Assembly: GCA_031274425.1 (NCBI GenBank)
Contig: JAISQE010000022.1
Span: forward strand, 1-32,796
DNA from: Synergistaceae bacterium
Lineage (GTDB): Bacteria > Synergistota > Synergistia > Synergistales > Aminobacteriaceae
DNA: 32,796 nucleotides
Direction of reading: 5' to 3'
The number at the start of each line of letters is the position of its first letter. Position 1 is the stretch's first letter. Under the pieces are notes generated by a model. The model was given only the letters and a program-made list of their open reading frames with translations. It was not told where the DNA came from and searched no databases. Both the position numbers and the translations under genes were made by a program. Below are positions 26,012 through 32,796 of this stretch, piece after piece.

Positions 26012-26695
26012 GTGGATCAGAATACGCATCTCGTTTTTGAAACGATATCTGTCGGGGACGCTTTGGAGCAGGCGTCCAGACAATGGGGCGTGCCGGTCGA
26101 AGATTTGAACGCGGAGGTCGTAGGCGAGGAGAGGAGTTTTTTCGGGCTCTTCGGCAAGAAACTGAAGGTGCAGGTAACCCCTAAAAGGTCTTTGTTGTTG
26201 CTCAAAAGCCGTGATTTTCTAACCGACATTCTGGGGCACATGGGACTCCGGGCGGCTCCCGAGCTGCAGGAAGAAAATTCCATGATCGTCCTTGAAGGGC
26301 AGGACGCCAGCATTCTCGTCGGACGTTACGGCGACGGGCTGAAAGCGTTGGAGTACCTGTTGAACCTGGCGCTTCGCTCCCCCGGCGACGAGCCGCGGGT
26401 TCGTCTGGATTCGGGGGGTTACAGAGAGCGCCGCAAACAGAGCCTCGAACGCCTGGCGGAGGCGACGGCCCGCAAGGTCGTGGAGCGAGGAGCGCCCATG
26501 CGCCTCGATCCGATGCTCAGTTGGGAGCGTTGGGTGATTCATACGACGCTTAAAGATCGCACCGATGTGGAAACCCAATCGGTGGGGGAGTCTCCGGACC
26601 GTAAAGTGGTGGTCATGCCGAAGCTGGGCGCCGCGGAACGCCAGGAAAGCGGACGCGCGAGAGGAAGGAGCGGCAGGTACCGATACAAGCGATAA
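26012..26695 (+). CDS. jag: RNA-binding protein Jag (KhpB)
   Basis: This 227-residue protein starts at GTG 26012 with GAGGG about 10 bases upstream. Domains in order: Jag_N (about 5-58, VGDALEQASRQWGV and ERSFFGLFGKKLKVQV), a KH domain (about 75-145, with GRYGDGLKALEYLLNLA and RLDSGGYRERRK), and R3H (about 150-205, with RWVIH). The C-terminal tail is basic and Gly/Arg-rich (GRARGRSGRYRYKR). It binds RNA in the cytoplasm, often with KhpA, and its gene usually follows yidC. The family is clear; the cellular target is unknown. Confidence 0.93.
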   Translation: MDQNTHLVFETISVGDALEQASRQWGVPVEDLNAEVVGEERSFFGLFGKKLKVQVTPKRSLLLLKSRDFLTDILGHMGLRAAPELQEENSMIVLEGQDASILVGRYGDGLKALEYLLNLALRSPGDEPRVRLDSGGYRERRKQSLERLAEATARKVVERGAPMRLDPMLSWERWVIHTTLKDRTDVETQSVGESPDRKVVVMPKLGAAERQESGRARGRSGRYRYKR

Positions 26696-26772
26696 GGGCG
26701 CTTGTATGTCGCGGCTGTTCGCCCGGCGTGTGATCTTCTGATGTGAGCTTCTATGGAGGATGTGGTTTCCTA

Positions 26773-27561
26773 ATGTATCCCGTTTTGTTTCGTATTGGAA
26801 ATATCCCGGTGGAGACTTATTACGTATTCTGGTTCACTGCCCTTTCCTTGACGCTTCTTTGGACCGTCAGGCGTTTGCCCGTCTATGGCATCGATGACGA
26901 CGAGGGGCGGCGCGTGATCAGTTGGAGTTTTGTGGGGATGCTCGCGGGGGCCCGCGCCTTCGAGTACATTTGGAATTTTCCCGTCTACTGGAACGATCCG
27001 TCCCTGATTTGGGACCTGAACAGGGGAGGGCTCGCGGAGGTCGGCGCGATAAGCGGGGCCGTGCTCACCGCGGTGGCGTTGTGCTGGCGCAACCCCAAGG
27101 TCTCTTTCGAGCGGCTTTGCGACGCCGGCGCTCCTCCGACGCTTTTCACCATGGCTCTGGGACGCTGGGGATGTTTTTTCGCCGGTTGTTGCGTGGGCGT
27201 TCCAAGCACGTTTCGTTTGGCGCGCCATTTTCCTTACGATCCCCTGGGGGTGACGCGCCACCCGACGCAGCTTTACTATTCCTTTTCTACCGCCGCCATT
27301 TTATTGCTGCTTCTGCTTTTGGAGCGGCGAATCCTGCGGAGGGGGGGCGTTCCCCGGCATTCGTTGATCGCTCCGCTGGGGCTCATTTTATATTCGATCA
27401 TGCGGCTTTCGATAGACCCCCTAAGGGCCGAGGCCGGGACGGATGGGCTTTCGCTTTCGCACTGGACGTTGATCGCCGCGATGCCTTTCGAGGCGATATG
27501 GTTGACGACGTCGTGGCGGGCGTTCCGTAAAAAAGAGTTCATGGTTTCGGTTTCGAATTGA
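26773..27561 (+). CDS. lgt: prolipoprotein diacylglyceryl transferase (Lgt) family protein
   Basis: Start is ATG 26773, with GGAGGATGTGG upstream; the frame is open to 26743, but this start sits at the family position. The 262-residue protein has about seven hydrophobic segments, GRWGCFFAGCCVG near 141-153 and HPTQLYYS near 167-174. This corresponds to the GRxxNFxNxExxG and HPTQLYE motifs of Lgt, in the Cys-rich variant GCFxAGCCxG seen in many non-model phyla. It would add diacylglyceryl to the lipobox Cys of lipoprotein precursors at the inner membrane. The usual genes after jag (mnmE, mnmG) are absent. Another transferase role for this variant is possible. Confidence 0.82.
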   Translation: MYPVLFRIGNIPVETYYVFWFTALSLTLLWTVRRLPVYGIDDDEGRRVISWSFVGMLAGARAFEYIWNFPVYWNDPSLIWDLNRGGLAEVGAISGAVLTAVALCWRNPKVSFERLCDAGAPPTLFTMALGRWGCFFAGCCVGVPSTFRLARHFPYDPLGVTRHPTQLYYSFSTAAILLLLLLLERRILRRGGVPRHSLIAPLGLILYSIMRLSIDPLRAEAGTDGLSLSHWTLIAAMPFEAIWLTTSWRAFRKKEFMVSVSN

Positions 27562-27620
27562 ATTTGCGAATTGCCGCGAATTGGAAAACGAAGGCCGAGT
27601 CCGGTATGAGACGGGAATGA

Positions 27621-27651
27621 CTCTCTGTCTTCTGCAGAGGGTTATTTTTTT
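27621..27651 (+). terminator. rho-independent terminator after lgt
   Basis: CTCTCTG and CAGAGGG pair (7 bp, one G-U, 7-base loop), followed at once by TTATTTTTTT. It ends the rpmH to lgt transcript. Confidence 0.75.
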
Positions 27652-27785
27652 ACGCGTTTATCATAATATAGTTACGGAGGAGGTCCTACGTAAAACTTGC
27701 CATGACGATACCTATTTTAGGGTTAGAATACACAGCGGTTTGATACTCGATATTATTATTATTATTTTGTTGGAGGTGTTTTGTC

Positions 27786-29186
27786 ATGCGTGTTAAAAGA
27801 TATGCGGGTTTGTTGGCGTTGCTGTCGGTCGTTGGTATTTTCGTTTTGACGCAACCGACGTGGGCTGCGTCCCAATATGCGGACAACCCTGTCGTGCGGA
27901 TTGTCAAGGACGTGTCGCCGGCGGTGGTCAACATCGACGTGGAGACAATGTCCAAGAGGTCGTCGTTGCCTTTGCCTTTTCAGGACGACCCGTTCTTCAA
28001 ACGCTTTTTCGGCGAGGAGTTCAGGCGTTTTTCCCGATCCGTTCCGATGAAGGGCAGGGGCTCCGGCTTTATCGTGACGAAGGACGGTCAGATTCTGACC
28101 AACAACCACGTCGTCGAGGGCGCGGATAAAATAACGATCACCTTGTCGGACGGCAAAACCTATGAGGCCGAGGTGCTGGGCAGGGATCCCACGTTCGACC
28201 TGGCGGTCGTCAAAATCAATCCCGAATCGGATCTGACGATCCTGGAACTCGGAGACTCCGAGTCGATCGAAGTGGGAGAATGGGTTGTCGCCATCGGTAA
28301 CCCCTACGGATTCGAGCATACGGTGACCGTGGGAGTGATCTCGGCCAAGAACCGCAGTATCCACGCCCAGGGCATCAACTTCGACGGGTTTTTGCAGACC
28401 GACGCGGCCATCAACCCCGGCAACAGCGGCGGACCGTTGATCGATATGGACGGCAAGGTCGTCGGCATCAACACGGCCATCGTTCCTTACGCCCAGGGTT
28501 TGGGGTTCGCGATCCCCGTGGACATGGCCAAGCAAATCATGAACGACCTGGTCACTTACGGCAAGGTCAAACGAGGTTGGCTGGGCATCTCCGTGCAAAA
28601 CTTGACCAAGGAGTTTGCCGATGCCTATAACATCAAGGAGGAAAGCGGAGTCATCGTCGGAGACGTTTTCGCGGACTCGGCGGCCGAGCGCGCGGGATTG
28701 CGGCGCGGCGACGTGATCGTCTCCGTGAACAACGAGGCGGTCAAGGACGTCCAGTGGTTTGTGAATAAGGTCCGCGCTCAAGCGCCCGGAGCGACGCTGA
28801 GGCTGAAGGTCATTCGGGAGGGAAAGTCGACCACCGTCACGGCCAAACTCGACGAAATTCCCGACGCGGAAGGGAACGTCGCCTCCGGCGGCACGGAGGA
28901 TAACGTTTTCGAGAAGCTGGGCCTCTCCGTGTCGAAGTTGACGAGCGAACTCAGACGGCAGTACAAGATCGAGAGCAGGGCGGGGCTTGTGGTCGTGGAG
29001 GTCGCCGAGGGTTCTCCCGCGCAGATGGGGGGCATTCAGGAAGGCGACCTGCTTCGGGAGGTCAACGGTAAAAAAGTGACCGACGTGGATGGCTTGAGCG
29101 GCGCGATCAAAAAGGGCAGCAAGTCGGTGGTGCTTTTGATCGAACGGGGAGGGAGAACCTTCTTCGCGGCGTTGAAGGTTGACTGA
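27786..29186 (+). CDS. degP: DegP/HtrA (Do) family serine protease
   Basis: This 466-residue protein starts at ATG 27786 with TTGGAGGTG upstream. A signal peptide (1-27, ending PTWAA) sends it to the periplasm. The trypsin-like domain carries the triad His108 (NNHVVEG), Asp138 (FDLAVVK) and Ser214 (NPGNSGGPL), plus the FFKRFFGEEFRRF loop near residue 66. Two PDZ domains follow (about 255-345 and 375-460). The protein matches DegP/DegQ in length. It degrades or refolds misfolded envelope proteins. A terminator lies on each side, so it is likely a single-gene unit; an (ATT)n-rich tract just upstream holds a weak promoter candidate (TTTGAT near 27738). Confidence 0.95.
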   Translation: MRVKRYAGLLALLSVVGIFVLTQPTWAASQYADNPVVRIVKDVSPAVVNIDVETMSKRSSLPLPFQDDPFFKRFFGEEFRRFSRSVPMKGRGSGFIVTKDGQILTNNHVVEGADKITITLSDGKTYEAEVLGRDPTFDLAVVKINPESDLTILELGDSESIEVGEWVVAIGNPYGFEHTVTVGVISAKNRSIHAQGINFDGFLQTDAAINPGNSGGPLIDMDGKVVGINTAIVPYAQGLGFAIPVDMAKQIMNDLVTYGKVKRGWLGISVQNLTKEFADAYNIKEESGVIVGDVFADSAAERAGLRRGDVIVSVNNEAVKDVQWFVNKVRAQAPGATLRLKVIREGKSTTVTAKLDEIPDAEGNVASGGTEDNVFEKLGLSVSKLTSELRRQYKIESRAGLVVVEVAEGSPAQMGGIQEGDLLREVNGKKVTDVDGLSGAIKKGSKSVVLLIERGGRTFFAALKVD

Positions 29187-29233
29187 GAAGATAATTGAGA
29201 AATAAAGGGAGATAACATCGCAGCCTCCCAAAG

Positions 29234-29274
29234 CCTGCCGGTTGCCTTCGTACAAGGCGACCGGCAGGGTTTTT
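29234..29274 (+). terminator. rho-independent terminator after degP
   Basis: Arms of 15 bp (29234-29248 and 29254-29268) with one G-U pair and a 5-base loop, followed by GTTTTT. It is a strong terminator. Confidence 0.85.
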
Positions 29275-29288
29275 GGCGGTGGGGGAGG

Positions 29289-29315
29289 TCGGCCGTCCAG
29301 GTATTGGACGGCCGA
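29289..29315 (-). terminator. hairpin after the propeller-LCAT gene
   Basis: TCGGCCGTCCA and TGGACGGCCGA form a perfect 11-bp stem with loop GGTAT, 9 bases past the minus-strand stop at 29325. No T-run follows on the minus strand, so it may be a stabilising stem or weak terminator. Confidence 0.5.
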
Positions 29316-29324
29316 TCCTATGAG

Positions 29325-32144
29325 CTATCGGAATTTCTTCCGTGCCGCCGTCATGACGAGGAGCAGCGCCACGAGGCTGAACGCGGTTGCGTTGCCCGCG
29401 TCGCAGCCGCCGCTCCCGCTGTTCTTGCCGCCGTCTCCGTCGTCGGGCTTTTCCGGCTCTGCCGTCAGGGTCTCGTCGATAACCCCGTCCCCGTCTCTAT
29501 CGACCTGGAGAACGGTCGCCTTGCTCCGGTCCGTATCCGTCGTGACGCGGGTGGAAGGCGTTATGGGCACGCCCTCCACGTTCCGCTCTTCGAGCAGCTT
29601 GCCGTCTTTATCGAAGAACCGTATGGAGTAGTCCATCATCCCCGTTCCCGTGCCCTGCAGGGACACGGGGAAAACGCCCTCGTCGATGCAGAACATCTTG
29701 ATGTCCGCGTCTTTGCCGGTCAGGTCCATTCGTCCGAAAGAGGCCAAGTCGTTATAGAGAGTTTCGTTCGACGTCAGGGTTTCGTCGCTCTTGGTGACGG
29801 TCGCGTCCACGGGACACGCTGCCCGTATGACGGTATAGCCCGTGGGGATTGTGGTGTAGGGGATTTTATCGGGGTTGCCGCGTAGGATGCCGATGATCGT
29901 GTCCAGGCTTCTTCCGGCGTTGAGCCTCGCGTCCGACGAGGCATTGGGGCGGGGCTGCCCGACGAGACCGCCGTGGTCGGTCTCGAAGATGAACCCCCTC
30001 GGCGGCGACGCCTCGGTGAGGCTCTCGACCTGCTCCAGTATAGAGCCGGACTGATAGGGGACCGTCCCGTCGCCGTTGTTGTCGTAGGCAAGATCCTCCG
30101 CCGCGAATTCTTCATCGAGATCGTTGAAAGCATTGAATGTGACGGACCCGACGGTTCGCATCCCCCCGCCGACGACGAAATATGAGTTCGGATAGCTCAA
30201 CAGCGCGTTATATCCATTCGTGCCGCGTATCTCCTCTTGAAAAGCTATTCCCCTATCCACGCTTTCTTCCCCGAAGATATCCTTGAGAATCTGGGAATAT
30301 TTGGGATACTCGACATCACTGTCGTCATCTGCCCACTTTATTGGGATTTTGGCAATGTATTGCTTTGTCGGCGTAAGCTGCGGCAGGGACCAGAATTGTT
30401 TTTTTGCGTCTTGTGTCAAGCGGGCGAGTACGGCGAGCCATCCCTTCCCCGTAAGATTCCCTTTCAGGACCGCGCCGAATATATACGGAGCCCCCTCATA
30501 AGGCGTTCCGGCGGTGATGATTTTATTGACCTTGCCGTCTTTGTACTTCGAGTGATAAGACGCGGCGACCAGCCCTCCCATGCTGTGACAAACGAGATCG
30601 ATTTCTCCCGTCAGTCCGTTGAGGAAGGTTCTTAGTTCCTCCGCGTTGTCCGCGTTGCTTTGCCGCCAGTCGTAAGAGAAGAAGTACACCGGCCTGCCGG
30701 GGAACGCCTCGCAGAGTCCGTCGATGATTTTCTTATATTGACCTTGAGTTCCGTATTCTCTCTGGCCGGAAAGGCTTACTTCGTTTTCATCGCTCCAACT
30801 GGACAAGCTCCGCTGATCGGCGTCACGCGGAACGAAATAAAGAGTGTTCTCGATTTGTAACTTCTCCACGTCCAATATTCGGGAAGGAGGCCACACGCAG
30901 GTATTTGAGGAAAACTCGGTGGAACTCGCGAACAAATGACTTCCCATAATCCCCGGAATAAAAATGATCGGGTTCTTATTTACCGGGGCTTCCGGGGCGA
31001 ATTTCGCGACGTAAAACTCGGTGGCTTTGCCCGTGACTCCGCGGTAACCCGCGACGATGAATCCGCCGTCGGATGTCTTTTCTACGCAGTTAATTATCGG
31101 CGAACTGTCCGTAGTGCTCCATAATACGGTTCCTTCCGAGTCATATTTGTATAATATAGAACGAGTCTCATTACGCTCAGGCCAAACATCAGCGGCGATG
31201 TAGCCTCCGTCGTTTGTTCCAATGGCTGATGAAATGAAAGAATTAGGCACTCCGGCAGTCGAATGATTCCACTGTTCCGCGCCGCTGGAATCCAGCTTAT
31301 AGACACGTTTGCCGCCCGCAACGATGTAACCGCCGTCGTTTGTCTGCCAAACGGAAGTCGCCAGATAGCTGCTTTGCCCTAATGTTTTTTCCCAGCGGAG
31401 ATGCCCTAATGTGTCGAGCTTCACCGTCCAGAGGGAAGGGCCGCCGACCGCGATATACCCGTCGCTCGTTCTTTTGACGGAGTTAAAGATATGAGCTTGG
31501 TCGGCAATTTCGGCGTTTTTCAGCTTCGCCTCCCCCATGAAACCGCCTAAAGTATCGAGCCTCACAGCCCAACCGCTGCTATAAGAACTGCTTCCCTCAT
31601 ACGAGCCTCCCGCCAGGACATATCCTCCGTCGTCGGTTCGCACTACGGAGTTGAATCTGTCCGTGCCCACGTCGCCGAACAATTTTTCGCCGAGAACGTC
31701 GAAACTCGCCTCCAGCCGCACGGCCCAGCCGTCATAGTCGCCATGATTCTCGGCATAGACGTCGGGACTGGCGGAGTTTGTATATCCCGCCGCGACATAG
31801 CCGCCGTCCGTCGTCAGGACAACGGAAGTGAGAATGTCGGTGGAAATTCCCCCCAGCACTTTCGTGTGGATGAGCTTGCCGGAGGCGTCGAGCTTAATGA
31901 CCCAACCGTCTTGGCCGCCGTGGTTCTCTCCCACGTCGCCGTCACTGGAATTCGTATGCCCCGCCACAATATAGCCGCCGTCCGCCGTCTGCTGAATAGC
32001 GGCGGCTTCGTCGCTACCGGAACCGCCGAAAGTTGCCTCCCACTCGATAGCTGGCGGCACCCCCGTCGCCGCCTCCGCGAGCCCGGTAAAGGCCAGGCCC
32101 GCCACCAACAGCACCGCCCATAAAACAAAAATTCCCCTTCGCAT
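29325..32144 (-). CDS. secreted beta-propeller + LCAT-like acyltransferase/lipase with Synerg-CTERM
   Basis: This 939-residue protein starts at ATG 32144, with GGGAGGG 7 bases upstream; the TTG at 32150 is too close to that site. A signal peptide (1-26) is followed by about seven repeats of the form DGGYIVAGxT (about 30-400), which suggests a seven-bladed propeller. Next is an alpha/beta hydrolase of the LCAT/PDAT type: NPIIFIPGIMGSHLF, nucleophile Ser521 in CHSMGG, Asp692 in GDGTVP and His724 in TDHGG. A short calcium-binding-like DRDGDGVIDE follows. The C-terminus (909-939) is SGSGGCDAGNATAF, then a hydrophobic stretch and RKKFR, the Synerg-CTERM layout. It is probably exported and anchored or processed at the surface and could act on lipids or esters. 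Substrate and true anchoring are unknown. Confidence 0.85.
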   Translation of the reverse strand: MRRGIFVLWAVLLVAGLAFTGLAEAATGVPPAIEWEATFGGSGSDEAAAIQQTADGGYIVAGHTNSSDGDVGENHGGQDGWVIKLDASGKLIHTKVLGGISTDILTSVVLTTDGGYVAAGYTNSASPDVYAENHGDYDGWAVRLEASFDVLGEKLFGDVGTDRFNSVVRTDDGGYVLAGGSYEGSSSYSSGWAVRLDTLGGFMGEAKLKNAEIADQAHIFNSVKRTSDGYIAVGGPSLWTVKLDTLGHLRWEKTLGQSSYLATSVWQTNDGGYIVAGGKRVYKLDSSGAEQWNHSTAGVPNSFISSAIGTNDGGYIAADVWPERNETRSILYKYDSEGTVLWSTTDSSPIINCVEKTSDGGFIVAGYRGVTGKATEFYVAKFAPEAPVNKNPIIFIPGIMGSHLFASSTEFSSNTCVWPPSRILDVEKLQIENTLYFVPRDADQRSLSSWSDENEVSLSGQREYGTQGQYKKIIDGLCEAFPGRPVYFFSYDWRQSNADNAEELRTFLNGLTGEIDLVCHSMGGLVAASYHSKYKDGKVNKIITAGTPYEGAPYIFGAVLKGNLTGKGWLAVLARLTQDAKKQFWSLPQLTPTKQYIAKIPIKWADDDSDVEYPKYSQILKDIFGEESVDRGIAFQEEIRGTNGYNALLSYPNSYFVVGGGMRTVGSVTFNAFNDLDEEFAAEDLAYDNNGDGTVPYQSGSILEQVESLTEASPPRGFIFETDHGGLVGQPRPNASSDARLNAGRSLDTIIGILRGNPDKIPYTTIPTGYTVIRAACPVDATVTKSDETLTSNETLYNDLASFGRMDLTGKDADIKMFCIDEGVFPVSLQGTGTGMMDYSIRFFDKDGKLLEERNVEGVPITPSTRVTTDTDRSKATVLQVDRDGDGVIDETLTAEPEKPDDGDGGKNSGSGGCDAGNATAFSLVALLLVMTAARKKFR

Positions 32145-32555
32145 CGTCAAACCCTCCCACGAAAAATTCAGTCGCGTCCCTCACCGGAGCACGGCGTAAA
32201 AAAGAGCGCGACTGTCCGCATGGGCATCCGCGCCCGATAAAAATTTTGCGTCACAAATGAAAAAGAAAAATTTACACTAAAAGGCCGCTTGCCGTTGTGA
32301 TGATCGTCCTATCGCAAGGCACATCCGTAAAAGACATGATTTCCTTCTCCAATGCGGCGCGTAAATTTTATGCCCGCATTATAGCACGCCGGAAGCTTCG
32401 CGGGGTGGCGCGAGGCTTGCAATTTCGGCTGAGGCGGTATAAACTTTTATTATCTTCCATTAATATAGTATGCTCTTTTAGTGGTTTTTTGTTTTTGGCG
32501 CGATAATTTTTCGTGCCTATGTTTTTCTCGCTTCGCAAAAATTTCCCCATGCCTG
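32145..32555. other. 411-base intergenic leader region upstream of the propeller-LCAT gene
   Basis: The region holds CAGTCGCG (32169-32176) and CGCGACTG (32207-32214), an inverted repeat with a 30-base spacer that could form a stem in the leader RNA. A minus-strand TATAAT lies at 32383-32378. A minus-strand 22-codon ORF is at 32272-32337. A weak plus-strand promoter pair (TTGCAA at 32417, TATAAA at 32438, 15-base spacer) points toward the right edge. No other gene is visible. Confidence 0.5.
32272..32337 (-). CDS. possible leader peptide ORF (21 residues)
   Basis: On the minus strand, GGAGAAGGA lies 4 bases before an ATG at 32337, and a TAA closes the frame after 21 residues. A TATAAT lies about 40 bases upstream. 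The frame begins MSFTDVPCDR and ends GLLV. It is too short for a family call; the ribosome site and the position in a long leader are the only evidence. Confidence 0.25.
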   Translation of the reverse strand: MSFTDVPCDRTIITTASGLLV

Positions 32556-32796
32556 CTGGCGTTCGATCTGCTGGAAGAGGAAGAGGCGTACCGCAATGCC
32601 TACAGCATCCGCAACGACAAGAGCGGCAATCGTCTGTGCCCGGATTTGCAGATTATCTATCTGGAGCTTCCGAAATTTCTGAGGCATCTCGGCACGGCGC
32701 ATCCCCGGACGGGTCTCGAAAAGTGGCTTCTGTATTTTTGCAATAAGGAGGATGAGCGAATGGAAAAGATAATGGAGGAGGATTCCGTCCTCACGC
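32556..32796 (+). pseudogene. 5'-truncated Rpn/PDDEXK transposase-like remnant (runs off window)
   Basis: In the frame starting CTG GCG TTC GAT at 32556, the product has FDLLEEEEAYRNAYSIRND, then LCPDLQIIYLELPKFLRH, then GLEKWLLYFCNKEDERM. This is the central part of the Rpn/PDDEXK_2 family (recombination-promoting nuclease/putative transposase), which normally shows an N-terminal FKxLFG region and an EIxxIELPKF motif. The conserved N-terminus with the catalytic Asp is not found upstream; the frame there is open but low in similarity and has no start codon with a ribosome site. It is therefore a decayed copy, unless the 3' part beyond the edge is functional. Confidence in the family is good; status as a pseudogene is likely. 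Confidence 0.65.

Noticed and set aside
27677-27741. short ORF after a GGAGGAGG between the lgt terminator and degP
   Set aside because: The nearest ATG is about 18 bases from the ribosome-like site and the frame has only 13 codons.
27750-27770. (ATT)n tract before degP as a regulatory repeat
   Set aside because: About five short units; AT-rich promoter DNA explains it and no sign of variable length is visible in a single sequence.

Overview
The window looks like chromosomal DNA from a member of the Synergistota (Synergistaceae type). The clearest marker is the C-terminus of the large secreted protein at 29325-32144. It ends in a Gly/Ser-rich GGCDAG motif, a hydrophobic helix and a basic tail, which is the layout of the Synerg-CTERM sorting signal. 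Other features agree: a high-GC third codon position that leaves long antisense shadow frames, many TTG and GTG starts with strong GGAGG ribosome sites, a fermentation-type gene set (PPDK, biotin-dependent carboxyltransferase subunit) and a Gram-negative-style envelope set. The phylum assignment is inference from motifs, not from a database search.

Left part (1-6.5 kb) is accessory. It holds a PD-(D/E)XK nuclease-like gene cut by the window edge, a small DUF3343 gene, a divergent membrane-anchored TerB_N protein and a four-carbon sugar-acid kinase. A minus-strand cluster follows: a Fur-family regulator with an apparent frameshift, then modB and modA, with no modC. The same palindrome (GCAAC-N3-GTTGC) lies in front of the regulator and in front of modA.

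The middle (6.6-21.8 kb) is a long, tightly packed plus-strand housekeeping run: mazG, carboxyltransferase (oadA/pycB-like), phoH, pgpH, ybeY, a CorC/CNNM-type protein, cdd, era, recO, glyQ, glyS and ppdK. Many neighbours overlap or nearly touch (phoH/pgpH, ybeY/corC, glyQ/glyS), which suggests translational coupling. A hairpin after ppdK closes the run. It is followed by an unrecognised 394-residue protein facing a ferritin-VIT/CCC1 fusion.

The right part (24-29.2 kb) is the rpmH-rnpA-yidD-yidC-jag block (ribosome, RNase P, membrane insertion), followed by an Lgt-family gene instead of the usual mnmE, a terminator, and a DegP/HtrA protease with its own terminator. No dnaA or clear DnaA boxes were seen beside rpmH.

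The right edge (29.3-32.8 kb) carries a 939-residue propeller plus LCAT-like hydrolase with Synerg-CTERM on the minus strand, an unusual leader region with a possible 21-codon ORF and an inverted repeat, and a 5'-truncated Rpn/PDDEXK transposase-like remnant. No rRNA, tRNA, CRISPR array, intact insertion sequence or prophage was seen. A short dispersed palindromic repeat occurs twice (about 4453-4518 and 25036-25098). In the first copy it appears to supply the stop codon of the sugar-acid kinase.
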